Source: Bradyrhizobium sp. CCBAU 051011 (GTDB taxonomy: Bacteria > Pseudomonadota > Alphaproteobacteria > Rhizobiales > Xanthobacteraceae). From it: a stretch of 64,000 nucleotides of DNA. Of the stretch, positions 33,190 through 41,043 are shown piece after piece (position 1 is the first letter of the stretch; the number at the start of each line of letters is the position of its first letter). The notes beneath the pieces were generated by a model. The model searched no databases and had not been told where the DNA came from. It saw only the letters and a list, made by a program, of their open reading frames with translations. The stretch covers positions 3,948,501-4,012,500 of the forward strand of contig NZ_CP022222.1 of the NCBI RefSeq assembly GCF_009930815.1, given 5' to 3'. The position numbers were made by a program, and so were the translations under genes.

Positions 33190-34206
33190 ATGGCATCGCA
33201 AGTATCGGCCCTCAGGCTTTTCGATCTCATACAGTCGCACCGCGTGACCGCAGTGATCTACGTGGCCGCCAGACTCGGGCTCGCCGAGCTGTTGAGCTAC
33301 GGTCCGCAGACGCCTGGCAAGCTCGCAAAGGCAACCGGCGCGGATGAACGGGCGCTTGGACGTCTTCTCACCGCGCTCTCTACAATCGGCATATGCGAAA
33401 GGTCCGGCGAAGATAGCTATGCGTTGACTGAAGTGGGTGCTTGCCTCGATAGCTCTGCAAAGCATTCGGTCAAGAGCTGGGCAATCCTTGAGAGTGAACT
33501 GCTTTCAAAATCCTGGAGTGGGATGCTTGAATCCGTGATGACCGGCAAGACCTTGGCGGAATTGCAGGGCATTGCCGATAGCTTCGAACTGATGGGACGA
33601 TCGCCTGATATCGTCGGCAAGTTCAATTTGGCGATGACGGAGCTAACGCGGCTTGTGACACCGGATATCCTTCGCTCCTACGACTTCAGCGGGATATCTC
33701 ATCTGATGGATGTGGGTGGCGGGTCAGGCGAACTGCTCGGCGCCATCGCGCAGCAAAACCCAAAACTGCGCGGAACCGTTTTCGACCTTCCGCGGTGCGC
33801 CGAGGCTGCAGGCAGGCATCTCCAGCAAATCGGCGTCAGCGATCGCGTCAAATTCGTCGCCGGTGATTTCTTCAAGTCCGTTCCGGCTATTGCAGACGCG
33901 ATTATCCTCAAGAGCATAATCCATGACTGGAATGATACGCGCAGTATCTCAATATTGCGAAATTGTCGCGAGGCGCTCCCGAGCAACGGTAGGCTGCTGC
34001 TCGTCGAACGGCTGATGCCGGAAAAACCAACCGCCACAGACGAGGACAAGGCGCACGCGATGAGCGACCTGAACATGATGCGCGGGCCCGGCGGCTGCGA
34101 GCGAACCAAGGGACAATACCGCGAACTGCTCGAGCAAAGCGGCTTCGCACTGGCTGCGGTTCATCCGGCCGGTCGCTTCAACGTGATCGAAGCACGTGCC
34201 GCTTGA
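33190..34206 (+). CDS. SAM-dependent O-methyltransferase, hydroxyneurosporene/acetylserotonin type
   Basis: This 338-residue enzyme has an amino-terminal winged-helix dimerisation domain (RVTAVIYVAARLGLAELL, residues 17-34, and DERALGRLLTALSTIGI). The Rossmann SAM domain has motif I as LMDVGGGSGELLGAI near residue 175 and an acidic motif II in GTVFDLPRC. The likely catalytic base is the His in KSIIHDWND, as in plant-type small-molecule O-methyltransferases. GGAGG sits 5 nt before the ATG at 33190. Its base composition is slightly lower in GC than its neighbours. It is divergent from the Rieske operon across the two TGTATACA sites. Confidence 0.9.
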   Translation: MASQVSALRLFDLIQSHRVTAVIYVAARLGLAELLSYGPQTPGKLAKATGADERALGRLLTALSTIGICERSGEDSYALTEVGACLDSSAKHSVKSWAILESELLSKSWSGMLESVMTGKTLAELQGIADSFELMGRSPDIVGKFNLAMTELTRLVTPDILRSYDFSGISHLMDVGGGSGELLGAIAQQNPKLRGTVFDLPRCAEAAGRHLQQIGVSDRVKFVAGDFFKSVPAIADAIILKSIIHDWNDTRSISILRNCREALPSNGRLLLVERLMPEKPTATDEDKAHAMSDLNMMRGPGGCERTKGQYRELLEQSGFALAAVHPAGRFNVIEARAA

Positions 34207-34250
34207 TGAATGCCGGGTGAGGGGATGCAACGCTCACCCGGCGTCAGATC

Positions 34251-35753
34251 TCAGCCGTAAACGAACGCCTTATCCTTCAGGTCGATCGCCGGGAATTCGT
34301 CCTTCTCCGCCCAGTAATCCTGGTTGTGCTGCCATTCCGGCTTGTCGCCCCGCTTGGGCAACAGGTGCATGCCGCGCATCATGTAGCCGGGATTGAAGTT
34401 CTCCGGATCGATCCAGGGCAGCAGCGGCATGTTGTGGTCTTCGGGGCGGAGCTCCGCCGTCACCTTTTTCGCGCCCGTCTGCTTCATATGATTCAGCAGC
34501 CGGCAGACGAAGTCGGCGACGAGATCGACGCGCAGCGTCCAGCTCGCGCGGAAATAGCCGAACACCCAGACGAGGTTCGGCACGCCGGTGAACATCATGC
34601 CGCGATAGGTCACGGTATCGGCGAAGTCGAGCGGCTTGCCATCGATAGCAAACTCGATGTCGCCATTGGCGCAGAGGTTGAAGCCCGTCGCGGTCACGAT
34701 GATATCGGCTTCCAGCTCCTTGCCGGATTTCAGCAGAATCCCTTTTTCCGTGAAGCGGTCGATCTCGTCGGTAACGACGGAGGCCTTGCCGGACTTGATG
34801 CCCTGGAACAGATCGCCGTCGGGAATGAAGGCGATGCGCTGCCGCCACGGCCGGTACTTTGGCGTGAAGTGGGTCGCGATGTCGTAGTCCTTGCCGAGAT
34901 AGGCTTCGACGGCCGACAGCAGGTCCTTCTTGGCCGCTTCCGGCTCTGCAAAGGTCTTGCGGGTGAAGGCGTCCTGGTCGAACAGGATTTTTCGCCGCGT
35001 GATCTCGTGGATCCAGTGCTCGTCGACCTGCAGTTTCCGCAGCTCTTCGGCGATCTCGATCGCATTGCGCCCGGTGCGGAAATAAGTCGGCGAACGCTGC
35101 AGCATGGTGACATGCGCGCAGTCGTCAGCCATCGCCGGGATCAGCGTCGCGGCCGTCGCACCCGAGCCGATCACGATGACGCGCTTGTTCCTGTAGTCGA
35201 GGTCTTCTGGCCATTTCTGCGGATGGACGACCGGGCCCTTGAATTTGGCCATGTCCTTCCACTCCGGCGTATAGCCCTCGGTGTGGCGGTAATAGCCCTG
35301 GCACATCCAGAAGAAATTGGTGGTGAAGCGCCGTCTCTCGCCGGTGTCTGTACGCGTGGCCTCGATGGTCCAGAGATTTTCCTCGCTCGACCATTTCGCC
35401 GAGGTGATGGTGTGCTGATAGCGGATGTGAGGCGCGAGATCGTTCTCCTCGATCACCTCGCCCATGTATTTCAGGATTTCCTTAGCACTCGCGATCGGTG
35501 CCGTGGTCCACGGCTTGAAGCGATAGCCAAAGGTGTGCAGGTCGCTGTCGGAGCGGATGCCGGGATAGCGGTGGGTGGTCCAGGTGCCGCCGAACGTCTT
35601 CTGCGCCTCCAGCGCCACGAACGTCGTACCCGGGCACTGCGTGGTGAGGTGATAGGCGGCGCCAACGCCGGAAATGCCGGCGCCGGCGATCAGGACGTCG
35701 AAATGCTCTGTGGTGCGCGGCGAAGCCTTGTCGATCTGGGTCTGGACGTTCAT
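34251..35753 (-). CDS. flavin-containing monooxygenase, Baeyer-Villiger type
   Basis: This 500-residue enzyme has an FAD-binding GxGxxG (IAGAGISGVGAAY, residues 22-34) and the Baeyer-Villiger fingerprint FxGxxxHxxxWP at residues 171-182 (FKGPVVHPQKWP). A NADPH-binding GxGxxA follows (VIGSGATAATLI, residues 194-205). Such enzymes insert oxygen beside ketones to give esters or lactones, or oxidise heteroatoms. It converges with the methyltransferase gene. It may belong to the same aromatic or ketone breakdown neighbourhood, but no shared control is visible. Confidence 0.92.
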   Translation of the reverse strand: MNVQTQIDKASPRTTEHFDVLIAGAGISGVGAAYHLTTQCPGTTFVALEAQKTFGGTWTTHRYPGIRSDSDLHTFGYRFKPWTTAPIASAKEILKYMGEVIEENDLAPHIRYQHTITSAKWSSEENLWTIEATRTDTGERRRFTTNFFWMCQGYYRHTEGYTPEWKDMAKFKGPVVHPQKWPEDLDYRNKRVIVIGSGATAATLIPAMADDCAHVTMLQRSPTYFRTGRNAIEIAEELRKLQVDEHWIHEITRRKILFDQDAFTRKTFAEPEAAKKDLLSAVEAYLGKDYDIATHFTPKYRPWRQRIAFIPDGDLFQGIKSGKASVVTDEIDRFTEKGILLKSGKELEADIIVTATGFNLCANGDIEFAIDGKPLDFADTVTYRGMMFTGVPNLVWVFGYFRASWTLRVDLVADFVCRLLNHMKQTGAKKVTAELRPEDHNMPLLPWIDPENFNPGYMMRGMHLLPKRGDKPEWQHNQDYWAEKDEFPAIDLKDKAFVYG

Positions 35754-35795
35754 CTTCCCTGTTCTTTTTCGTTTGTTGCGTTCTGAAAAGCGAAA

Positions 35796-35819
35796 CGCCA
35801 GAACCGTGAGGTTCTGGCG
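35796..35819 (-). terminator. terminator after the MoxR ATPase gene
   Basis: CGCCAGAACC and GGTTCTGGCG make a ten-pair stem with a GTGA/TCAC loop. Read on the minus strand it is followed by TTTCGCTTTTC, fitting termination of the ATPase transcript before the monooxygenase gene. Confidence 0.75.
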
Positions 35820-35836
35820 CCGTAGTCGTCAGCGAA

Positions 35837-36679
35837 TTACACTTCGCGGCGGCTGAGGAAGGCCAGCCGCTCGAACAGGTGCACGTCCTGTTCGTTCTTG
35901 AGCAGGGCGCCGTGCAGCGGCGGGATCAGCTTGCGCGGGTCACGCTCCCTGAGCATTTCCGGCGTGATGTCCTCGTTGAGCAGCAGCTTGAGCCAGTCGA
36001 GCAGTTCTGACGTCGAGGGCTTCTTCTTCAGGCCCGGCACTTCGCGTACCTCGAAGAAGATGCGCAGCGCCTCTTCCACCAGCCGCTTCTTGATGCCAGG
36101 GAAGTGCACGTCGACGATCCGGCCCATGGTGTCGGCGTCGGGGAACTTGATGTAGTGGAAGAAACAGCGGCGCAGGAAGGCGTCCGGCAGTTCCTTCTCG
36201 TTATTCGAGGTGATCATCACGATCGGGCGCAGGCTCGCCTTGATGTTCTCGCCGGTCTCGTAGACGAAGAACTCCATCCGATCGAGTTCGAGCAAGAGGT
36301 CGTTCGGGAATTCGATGTCGGCCTTGTCGATCTCGTCGATCAGAAGCACCGGGCGCTTGTCGTGGGTGAAGGCTTCCCACAATTTGCCGCGCTTGATGTA
36401 GTTCGAGATATCGGAGACGCGGGGATCGCCGAGCTGGCTGTCGCGCAGGCGCGACACCGCGTCGTATTCATAGAGGCCCTGCTGCGCCTTGGTGGTCGAC
36501 TTGATGTGCCAGGTCAGCAGCGGCGCGCCGAGCGCCTTGGCGACTTCCTCCGCCAACACGGTCTTGCCGGTGCCGGGCTCGCCCTTGATCAGCAGCGGGC
36601 GCTCGAGCACGATCGAGGCGTTGACGGCGACCTTGAGGTCGTCCGTGGCGACATAGTCCTTGGTGCCGGTAAATTTCAT
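35837..36679 (-). CDS. MoxR family AAA+ ATPase, CoxD-like
   Basis: This 280-residue AAA+ protein has Walker A GEPGTGKT near residue 34, Walker B VLLIDEIDKAD near residue 111, sensor 1 in VMITSNNEKELP and the arginine finger region DAFLRRCFFHYI. The opening FTGTKDYVATDDLKVAVNASIVLERPLLI is typical of the CoxD/MoxR group. These chaperone-like ATPases work with VWA-domain partners to mature metalloenzymes, notably the Cu-S-Mo site of CO dehydrogenase. The VWA partner is divergently encoded at 37162. No CO dehydrogenase genes are in this window. Confidence 0.92.
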   Translation of the reverse strand: MKFTGTKDYVATDDLKVAVNASIVLERPLLIKGEPGTGKTVLAEEVAKALGAPLLTWHIKSTTKAQQGLYEYDAVSRLRDSQLGDPRVSDISNYIKRGKLWEAFTHDKRPVLLIDEIDKADIEFPNDLLLELDRMEFFVYETGENIKASLRPIVMITSNNEKELPDAFLRRCFFHYIKFPDADTMGRIVDVHFPGIKKRLVEEALRIFFEVREVPGLKKKPSTSELLDWLKLLLNEDITPEMLRERDPRKLIPPLHGALLKNEQDVHLFERLAFLSRREV

Positions 36680-36731
36680 CTATCCGTTTGCCTTGTTGTT
36701 CGTCCGTAAGCCGCAATGGCCTGAACAGTAA

Positions 36732-36754
36732 ACGACCGCCGATCCGGCGGTCGC
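36732..36754 (-). terminator. terminator-like hairpin after the GlsB/YeaQ gene
   Basis: CGACCGCC and GGCGGTCG pair around GATCC. On the minus strand the stem is followed by TTTACTG, placed 24 nt after the GlsB/YeaQ stop. Confidence 0.6.
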
Positions 36755-36777
36755 TATTGGAGTAGCTGGCGGCTCCG

Positions 36778-37020
36778 TCAGCGTCTGATCAGCGACAGGA
36801 TCACCAGAATGATCACCGCGCCGATCGTGGCGTTGATGATATCGCGAACCCAGCCGACGCCGAGGTTGACGCCCAGCTGCGGCAGCAGCCAGCCCGCCAG
36901 CAGCGCGCCGATGATGCCGACCACGATATTGCCGATCAGCCCGAAGCCTGCGCCGCGCACGATCAGCCCGGCAAGCCAGCCCGCAATACCGCCGATGATC
37001 AGCGCCGCAATGATACTCAT
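36778..37020 (-). CDS. GlsB/YeaQ/YmgE family small membrane protein
   Basis: This 80-residue protein is almost entirely hydrophobic, with three membrane helices and Gly-zipper motifs: GGIAGWLAGLIVRG, GLIGNIVVGIIGALLAGWLLP and ATIGAVIILVILSLIRR. It matches the transglycosylase-associated (GlsB/YeaQ/YmgE) family linked to envelope or general stress. It sits between the divergent MoxR and VWA genes, on the MoxR strand, with its own hairpin, so it is probably an independent transcript. Confidence 0.93.
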   Translation of the reverse strand: MSIIAALIIGGIAGWLAGLIVRGAGFGLIGNIVVGIIGALLAGWLLPQLGVNLGVGWVRDIINATIGAVIILVILSLIRR

Positions 37021-37161
37021 TGAATTTCCCCTGCCGGAATAAGCCTTTTATGGTTCAATTGTAATTGAAAAAGCCTCCCGGTCTAGGCCTGACAGCTATG
37101 CGCCGGCCTTTGAGCATGCTCCGCACTTGACGTGCGCTGCCCGGCGGGCAATCTGTATGCC

Positions 37162-38337
37162 ATGTTCCTGCAATTCTTCACTTCGCTTCGCGACGCGCAG
37201 GTCCCGGTGACCTTGCGCGAATATCTGACGCTGATGGAGGCGCTCGACGCTGACCTCGCCGATCAGACGGTGGAGAATTTCTATTACCTCTCCCGCGCCG
37301 CTCTGGTGAAGGACGAGCGCAACCTCGACAAGTTCGACCGCGTCTTCGGCACCGTGTTCAAGGGGCTGGAAAGCCTGCTCGACGCCATGGACAAGGCCGA
37401 GATCCCCGAGGAATGGCTGAAGAAGCTCGCGGAGAAATACCTCACCGAGGAAGAGAAGAAGCAGATCGAGGCGATGGGCTGGGACAAGCTCATGGAGACC
37501 TTGCGCAAGCGCCTCGAGGAACAGAAGGGTCGTCACCAGGGCGGCAACAAGTGGATCGGCACCGCAGGCACCTCGCCGTTCGGCGCCCATGGCTACAATC
37601 CCGAAGGCGTCAGGATCGGGCAGGAGAAGAACCGCAACAATCGCGCGGTGAAGGTGTGGGACAAGCGCGAGTTCAAAGATCTCGACGGCAATGTCGAGCT
37701 CGGCATCCGCAACATCAAGATCGCGCTGCGCCGCTTGCGCAAATTCGCCCGCACCGGCGCGCCCGACGAACTCGATTTGGACACCACGATCAGGGAGACC
37801 GCCAACCACGGCTATCTCGACGTGCACATGCGGCCCGAGCGTCGCAACGCGGTCAAGGTTTTGGTGTTCTTCGACATCGGCGGCTCGATGGATTCGCATA
37901 TCGAGCAGGTCGAGGAATTGTTCTCGGCGGCGAAGTCCGAGTTCAAGCACATGGAGTATTTCTACTTCCATAACTGCCTGTATGAAGGCGTCTGGAAGCA
38001 GAACAAGCGCCGCTTCACCGACCGCACGCCGACCTGGGATGTGCTGCATAAATATCCGCACGACTACAAGGTGGTGTTCGTCGGCGACGCCTCGATGTCG
38101 CCGTACGAGATCATGGTGCCGGGCGGCTCGGTCGAGCATGTCAACGAGGAGGCCGGTTCGGTGTGGCTGGAGCGCGTCACGCGCACCTATCCGCATACGG
38201 TGTGGCTCAATCCGGTGGCGCAGAAGCATTGGGACTATTCGGAATCCACCACCATCATCCGCCGGCTGCTTTCGGGCCGCATGTATCCGATCACGATCGA
38301 AGGCCTCGAAGGCGCGATGAAGGAACTGGTGCGGTAA
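37162..38337 (+). CDS. VWA domain protein, CoxE-like
   Basis: This 391-residue protein opens MFLQFFTSLRDAQVPVTLREYLTLMEAL, the hallmark of CoxE-like VWA proteins. It has a charged middle region (EEEKKQIEAMGWDKLMETL), and the von Willebrand A domain runs from about residue 225. The MIDAS reads DIGGSMD near residue 238, where the first Ser of DxSxS is Gly, and a later Asp is in GDASMSP. Partner proteins of MoxR ATPases bind metal through this site while remodelling target enzymes. It is divergent from, and presumably works with, the MoxR gene at 35837. I start at the ATG at 37162, which opens the family motif. Confidence 0.9.
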   Translation: MFLQFFTSLRDAQVPVTLREYLTLMEALDADLADQTVENFYYLSRAALVKDERNLDKFDRVFGTVFKGLESLLDAMDKAEIPEEWLKKLAEKYLTEEEKKQIEAMGWDKLMETLRKRLEEQKGRHQGGNKWIGTAGTSPFGAHGYNPEGVRIGQEKNRNNRAVKVWDKREFKDLDGNVELGIRNIKIALRRLRKFARTGAPDELDLDTTIRETANHGYLDVHMRPERRNAVKVLVFFDIGGSMDSHIEQVEELFSAAKSEFKHMEYFYFHNCLYEGVWKQNKRRFTDRTPTWDVLHKYPHDYKVVFVGDASMSPYEIMVPGGSVEHVNEEAGSVWLERVTRTYPHTVWLNPVAQKHWDYSESTTIIRRLLSGRMYPITIEGLEGAMKELVR

Positions 38338-38342
38338 TCACC

Positions 38343-38439
38343 GTCATTCCGGGGCGCGCGCAGCGCGAACCCGGAATCTGGAGCTTATTTCACCCCGTCG
38401 AGATTCCGGGTTCGATGCTTCGCATCGCCCCGGAATGAC
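38343..38439. repeat. intergenic palindromic repeat, GTCATTCCGGGG family
   Basis: GTCATTCCGGGGCGCGCGCAGCGCGAACCCGGAATCT is mirrored by AGATTCCGGGTTCGATGCTTCGCATCGCCCCGGAATGAC. It fills the gap between the VWA and rhodanese genes and overlaps no coding sequence. Confidence 0.8.
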
Positions 38440-38467
38440 AGGTCAAGGAAAACGAAAGGTGCAATCA

Positions 38468-38881
38468 ATGCCCCAGACCATCCACCGCGGCATCAAATCC
38501 CTGATCGACGAAGCCAACGCCGAGATCGAGACCGTCAGCGCCACCGATGCCATCAAGGCCGCGCAGGACCCGGGCGTTGTGATCGTCGATATCCGCGATC
38601 CGCGCGAGATCGAGCGCGAGGGCAAGATCCCCGGCGCCTTCTCCTGCACCCGCGGCATGCTGGAATTCTGGATCGATCCGCAAAGTCCCTACGCCAAGCC
38701 GATCTTCCAGGAGGACAAGAAATTCATCTTCCACTGCGCCGGCGGCCTGCGCTCGGCGCTAGCCGCCAAGACCGCGCAGGACATGGGCCTGAAGCCGGTC
38801 GCCCATATGGGCGGCGGCTTCGCCGCCTGGCGCGACGCCGGCGGCCCTATCGAGAAGTGGGAGCCGAAGAAGAAGGGGTGA
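38468..38881 (+). CDS. rhodanese-like sulfurtransferase, single domain
   Basis: This 137-residue protein is one rhodanese domain: VVIVDIRDPREIEREGKIPGA near residues 38-58 and the active-site loop HCAGGLRSA near residue 89, whose Cys carries the persulfide. MGGGFAAWRDAGGPIEKW closes the domain. It is cytoplasmic. The loop CAGGLR has the six-residue length of sulfur-handling rhodaneses, not the seven-residue loop of Cdc25 phosphatases. It lies between the VWA gene and a second sulfurtransferase gene, with a repeat on each side. Confidence 0.92.
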   Translation: MPQTIHRGIKSLIDEANAEIETVSATDAIKAAQDPGVVIVDIRDPREIEREGKIPGAFSCTRGMLEFWIDPQSPYAKPIFQEDKKFIFHCAGGLRSALAAKTAQDMGLKPVAHMGGGFAAWRDAGGPIEKWEPKKKG

Positions 38882-38887
38882 AGATTC

Positions 38888-38970
38888 GTCACACGCGGCT
38901 TGACCCGCGTGTCCATCCCAAAATGAGTCCTTCGAAGAAGATGGATTGCCGGGTCAAGCCCGGCAATGAC
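38888..38970. repeat. dispersed palindrome between the two sulfurtransferase genes
   Basis: GTCACACGCGGCTTGACCCGCGTGT carries an inner hairpin, and GATTGCCGGGTCAAGCCCGGCAATGAC carries another. It is a compound version of the GTCAT/ATGAC palindromes. Confidence 0.7.
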
Positions 38971-38998
38971 GATCTGAGAAATCCCGGAGACTGTATTC

Positions 38999-39853
38999 AT
39001 GCCCGCTACCACCGACCCGCTCGTCTCCACCGAATGGCTCGCCGCACACCTGGGCGATCCCAACGTCAAAATCATCGACGCCTCGTTCAAGATGCCGGGC
39101 GTGCTGCCGCTGCCGAAGGACGATTATCTCGCCGCGCATCTTCCGGGCGCGGTGTTCTTTGACGTCGACGCGGTATCGGATCATTCCAACCCGCTGCCGC
39201 ACATGTTTCCCTCCGCCGAACAGTTCGGCCGCGATGTCGGCGCACTGGGCATCGGCAATGACGACACCGTCGTGGTCTACGATTCCGGCGGCTGGGTCGC
39301 CGCGCCCCGGGCGTGGTGGATGTTCCTGTCGTTCGGCAAGGAGGTGCGGGTGCTCGATGGCGGCCTGAAAAAATGGGTCGCGGAAGGCCGCAAGACCGAG
39401 AAGGGCGAGGTTGTGCCGAAACCTTCGACGTTCAAGGCGACGTTCGATGCGCGGCGCGTGCGCAGCATGCAGCAGCTCGTTGCCAATCTCTCGAGCCGCG
39501 CCGAGCAGGTGATCGATGCCCGCGCCAACGAGCGCTATCAGGGCAAGGTCGCCGAACCGCGGCCGGGGCTGCGCTCCGGCCACATCCCCGGCAGCCTCAG
39601 CCTGCCCTACAACAATTTGTTCGATGCCGCGACCGGCACGATGAAGCCGCTCGATGCGTTGCGGGCGGTGTTCGCCGGCGCCGGCGTGAAGCTCGATGCG
39701 CCGATCGTGACGAGCTGCGGATCCGGCGTCAGTGCCGCGGTGCTGACGCTGGCGCTCTATCGTCTCGGCGTCGAGAACCCGGCGCTGTATGACGGCTCGT
39801 GGACCGAGTGGGGCGCCGCAGACGGCCCGCCGGTCGCAACCGGCCCGGCCTGA
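38999..39853 (+). CDS. sseA: 3-mercaptopyruvate/thiosulfate sulfurtransferase
   Basis: This 284-residue protein has two rhodanese domains. The first is inactive (residues 8-125, VKIIDASFKMPG, VVVYDSGGWVAAPRAWW). The second is catalytic (from about 155), with VIDARANERYQGKVAEPRPGLRSGHIPGSLSLPY and the active loop SCGSGVSAA near residue 240. CG[ST]GV[ST]A is the mercaptopyruvate sulfurtransferase loop. It transfers sulfur to cyanide or thiol acceptors in the cytoplasm. It may be cotranscribed with the single-domain rhodanese upstream. Confidence 0.9.
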   Translation: MPATTDPLVSTEWLAAHLGDPNVKIIDASFKMPGVLPLPKDDYLAAHLPGAVFFDVDAVSDHSNPLPHMFPSAEQFGRDVGALGIGNDDTVVVYDSGGWVAAPRAWWMFLSFGKEVRVLDGGLKKWVAEGRKTEKGEVVPKPSTFKATFDARRVRSMQQLVANLSSRAEQVIDARANERYQGKVAEPRPGLRSGHIPGSLSLPYNNLFDAATGTMKPLDALRAVFAGAGVKLDAPIVTSCGSGVSAAVLTLALYRLGVENPALYDGSWTEWGAADGPPVATGPA

Positions 39854-39870
39854 TCTCTTGATCGAGCCCG

Positions 39871-40698
39871 CTAACGTGTCGCGCGCGGCGTCTGGAATTG
39901 CGTGAACGGATTGGCGAGCAGTTGTTGCTGCTGCAGTGCCGCCTCACGTGCCAGGCGTGCGCGGCGCGCGGCCAGCTGCCGCCGTTCCCGGGCCCGCTCC
40001 GCGGCCCGCTTCTTGACGGTGCTGCGGTCCGGCTTCGCTTCCGTGGTCGCGGCCGATGTCTTTTCATCGATGACGACGGCGGGACCGCCGAGCGTCGCGA
40101 TCCGGGGCGCAGCAGGGCTAGCTTCGGGCGAGGCCGCTGCCGTGGCCGGCTCGGCCGGGGCCGTCACGGCCGAAGGCTGAGGCGTTTCCACGATGGCAGC
40201 GAGCTTCGCTTCCGTCTGGATCGCGGGCGCTTCGGTTACGGGAGCCGGAGCGGGCGGCGTCTGGGCGCTTGCCTCCTGCGCCGGAAGTTCCGGCTTGGCG
40301 GCTTCCATTACGGCTTCCTTTGCAATTTCCTTGGCGGCTTCGGCCTGCACGGGCTCAGCCGTCGGCAGCGCAGCCAGTTTCTCGGGCTCGGCCGGGCTGG
40401 CGTCCGGCGTTTGCCCGGTTGTCACCGGGGCGTCCGCGGCGGCTTCCGGAATGGCGGCGGCCGGGACGTTCTCCGTCGGCGTGTCCGCGACCGGCGGATC
40501 GACGCGCAGCAGCGCCAGCGTCGGCAGCGAGTCGTCGGTCTGGCGGGCAAACATCGGCTCGGGCGCCGCCCGTCGCGAGGGAAGGTTGGCAAATTCCTCA
40601 TGCGCCGCCCGCAACAGCGCGGCGGCGCCAAGGCCGAAAATCAGGACCGACATCGAGAGGATGATTGCAGTGAACAGAAAACGAAAGCCGGGAAGCAT
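39871..40698 (-). CDS. membrane-anchored Ala/Pro/Glu-rich protein
   Basis: This 275-residue protein has one amino-terminal membrane helix (residues 5-30: FLFTAIILSMSVLIFGLGAAALL). A long disordered region rich in Ala, Pro, Glu and Thr follows, then a basic helical end (KKRAAERARERRQLAARRARLAREA) and FTQFQTPRATR. The layout suggests a periplasmic or cytoplasmic spacer with a binding end, as in some cell-envelope adaptor proteins, but no domain is recognised. The start is uncertain: ATG 40698 is favoured by the compact membrane helix, while a GTG at 40713 lies only 2 nt after AAGGAGG. Confidence 0.65.
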   Translation of the reverse strand: MLPGFRFLFTAIILSMSVLIFGLGAAALLRAAHEEFANLPSRRAAPEPMFARQTDDSLPTLALLRVDPPVADTPTENVPAAAIPEAAADAPVTTGQTPDASPAEPEKLAALPTAEPVQAEAAKEIAKEAVMEAAKPELPAQEASAQTPPAPAPVTEAPAIQTEAKLAAIVETPQPSAVTAPAEPATAAASPEASPAAPRIATLGGPAVVIDEKTSAATTEAKPDRSTVKKRAAERARERRQLAARRARLAREAALQQQQLLANPFTQFQTPRATR

Positions 40699-41043
40699 GG
40701 ACGCGAGTTCCACCCCTCCTTGAGGGCCGGAGGGTTATTGATTGCCAAGGGAAACGCGGTGACCACTGTGCGGCTGAATTTCGCGGGAGGCGCCGCGCGC
40801 GAATCAGGCCGATATGAGAGTATCTCAACGCCCGGCAGCTTTTTGTTACAAAATCTGCGGTTTCGAGTCGCGCGCCATGCGATATCGGCGATTTCCGGCG
40901 CGCTGAGGCATCTTTGCCGCAACTGGCGGCGATCACAAATGGCTGGCAGGACCCGAATTTCGGGGATTTGTCTTGAATGTGCCGCTATCTTCCGTCATCT
41001 GCCGTTAACCGTCCGGTGGGGCTTGGGGTCTATAAAAAAGGCG
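40699..41043. other. divergent intergenic region
   Basis: This gap between the divergent membrane-protein and L,D-transpeptidase genes holds no supported gene and no dispersed repeat. It must carry both promoters. A short G-rich leader with TATAAAAAAGG lies just before the transpeptidase start. Confidence 0.4.

Noticed and set aside
35837..38337. A full CO dehydrogenase maturation locus
   Set aside because: No coxS, coxM, coxL or coxF is present in the window, only MoxR and VWA genes.
39898..41043. Upstream extension of the L,D-transpeptidase frame
   Set aside because: It runs antisense through the membrane-protein gene and has no family likeness; the signal peptide at 41044 sets the start.
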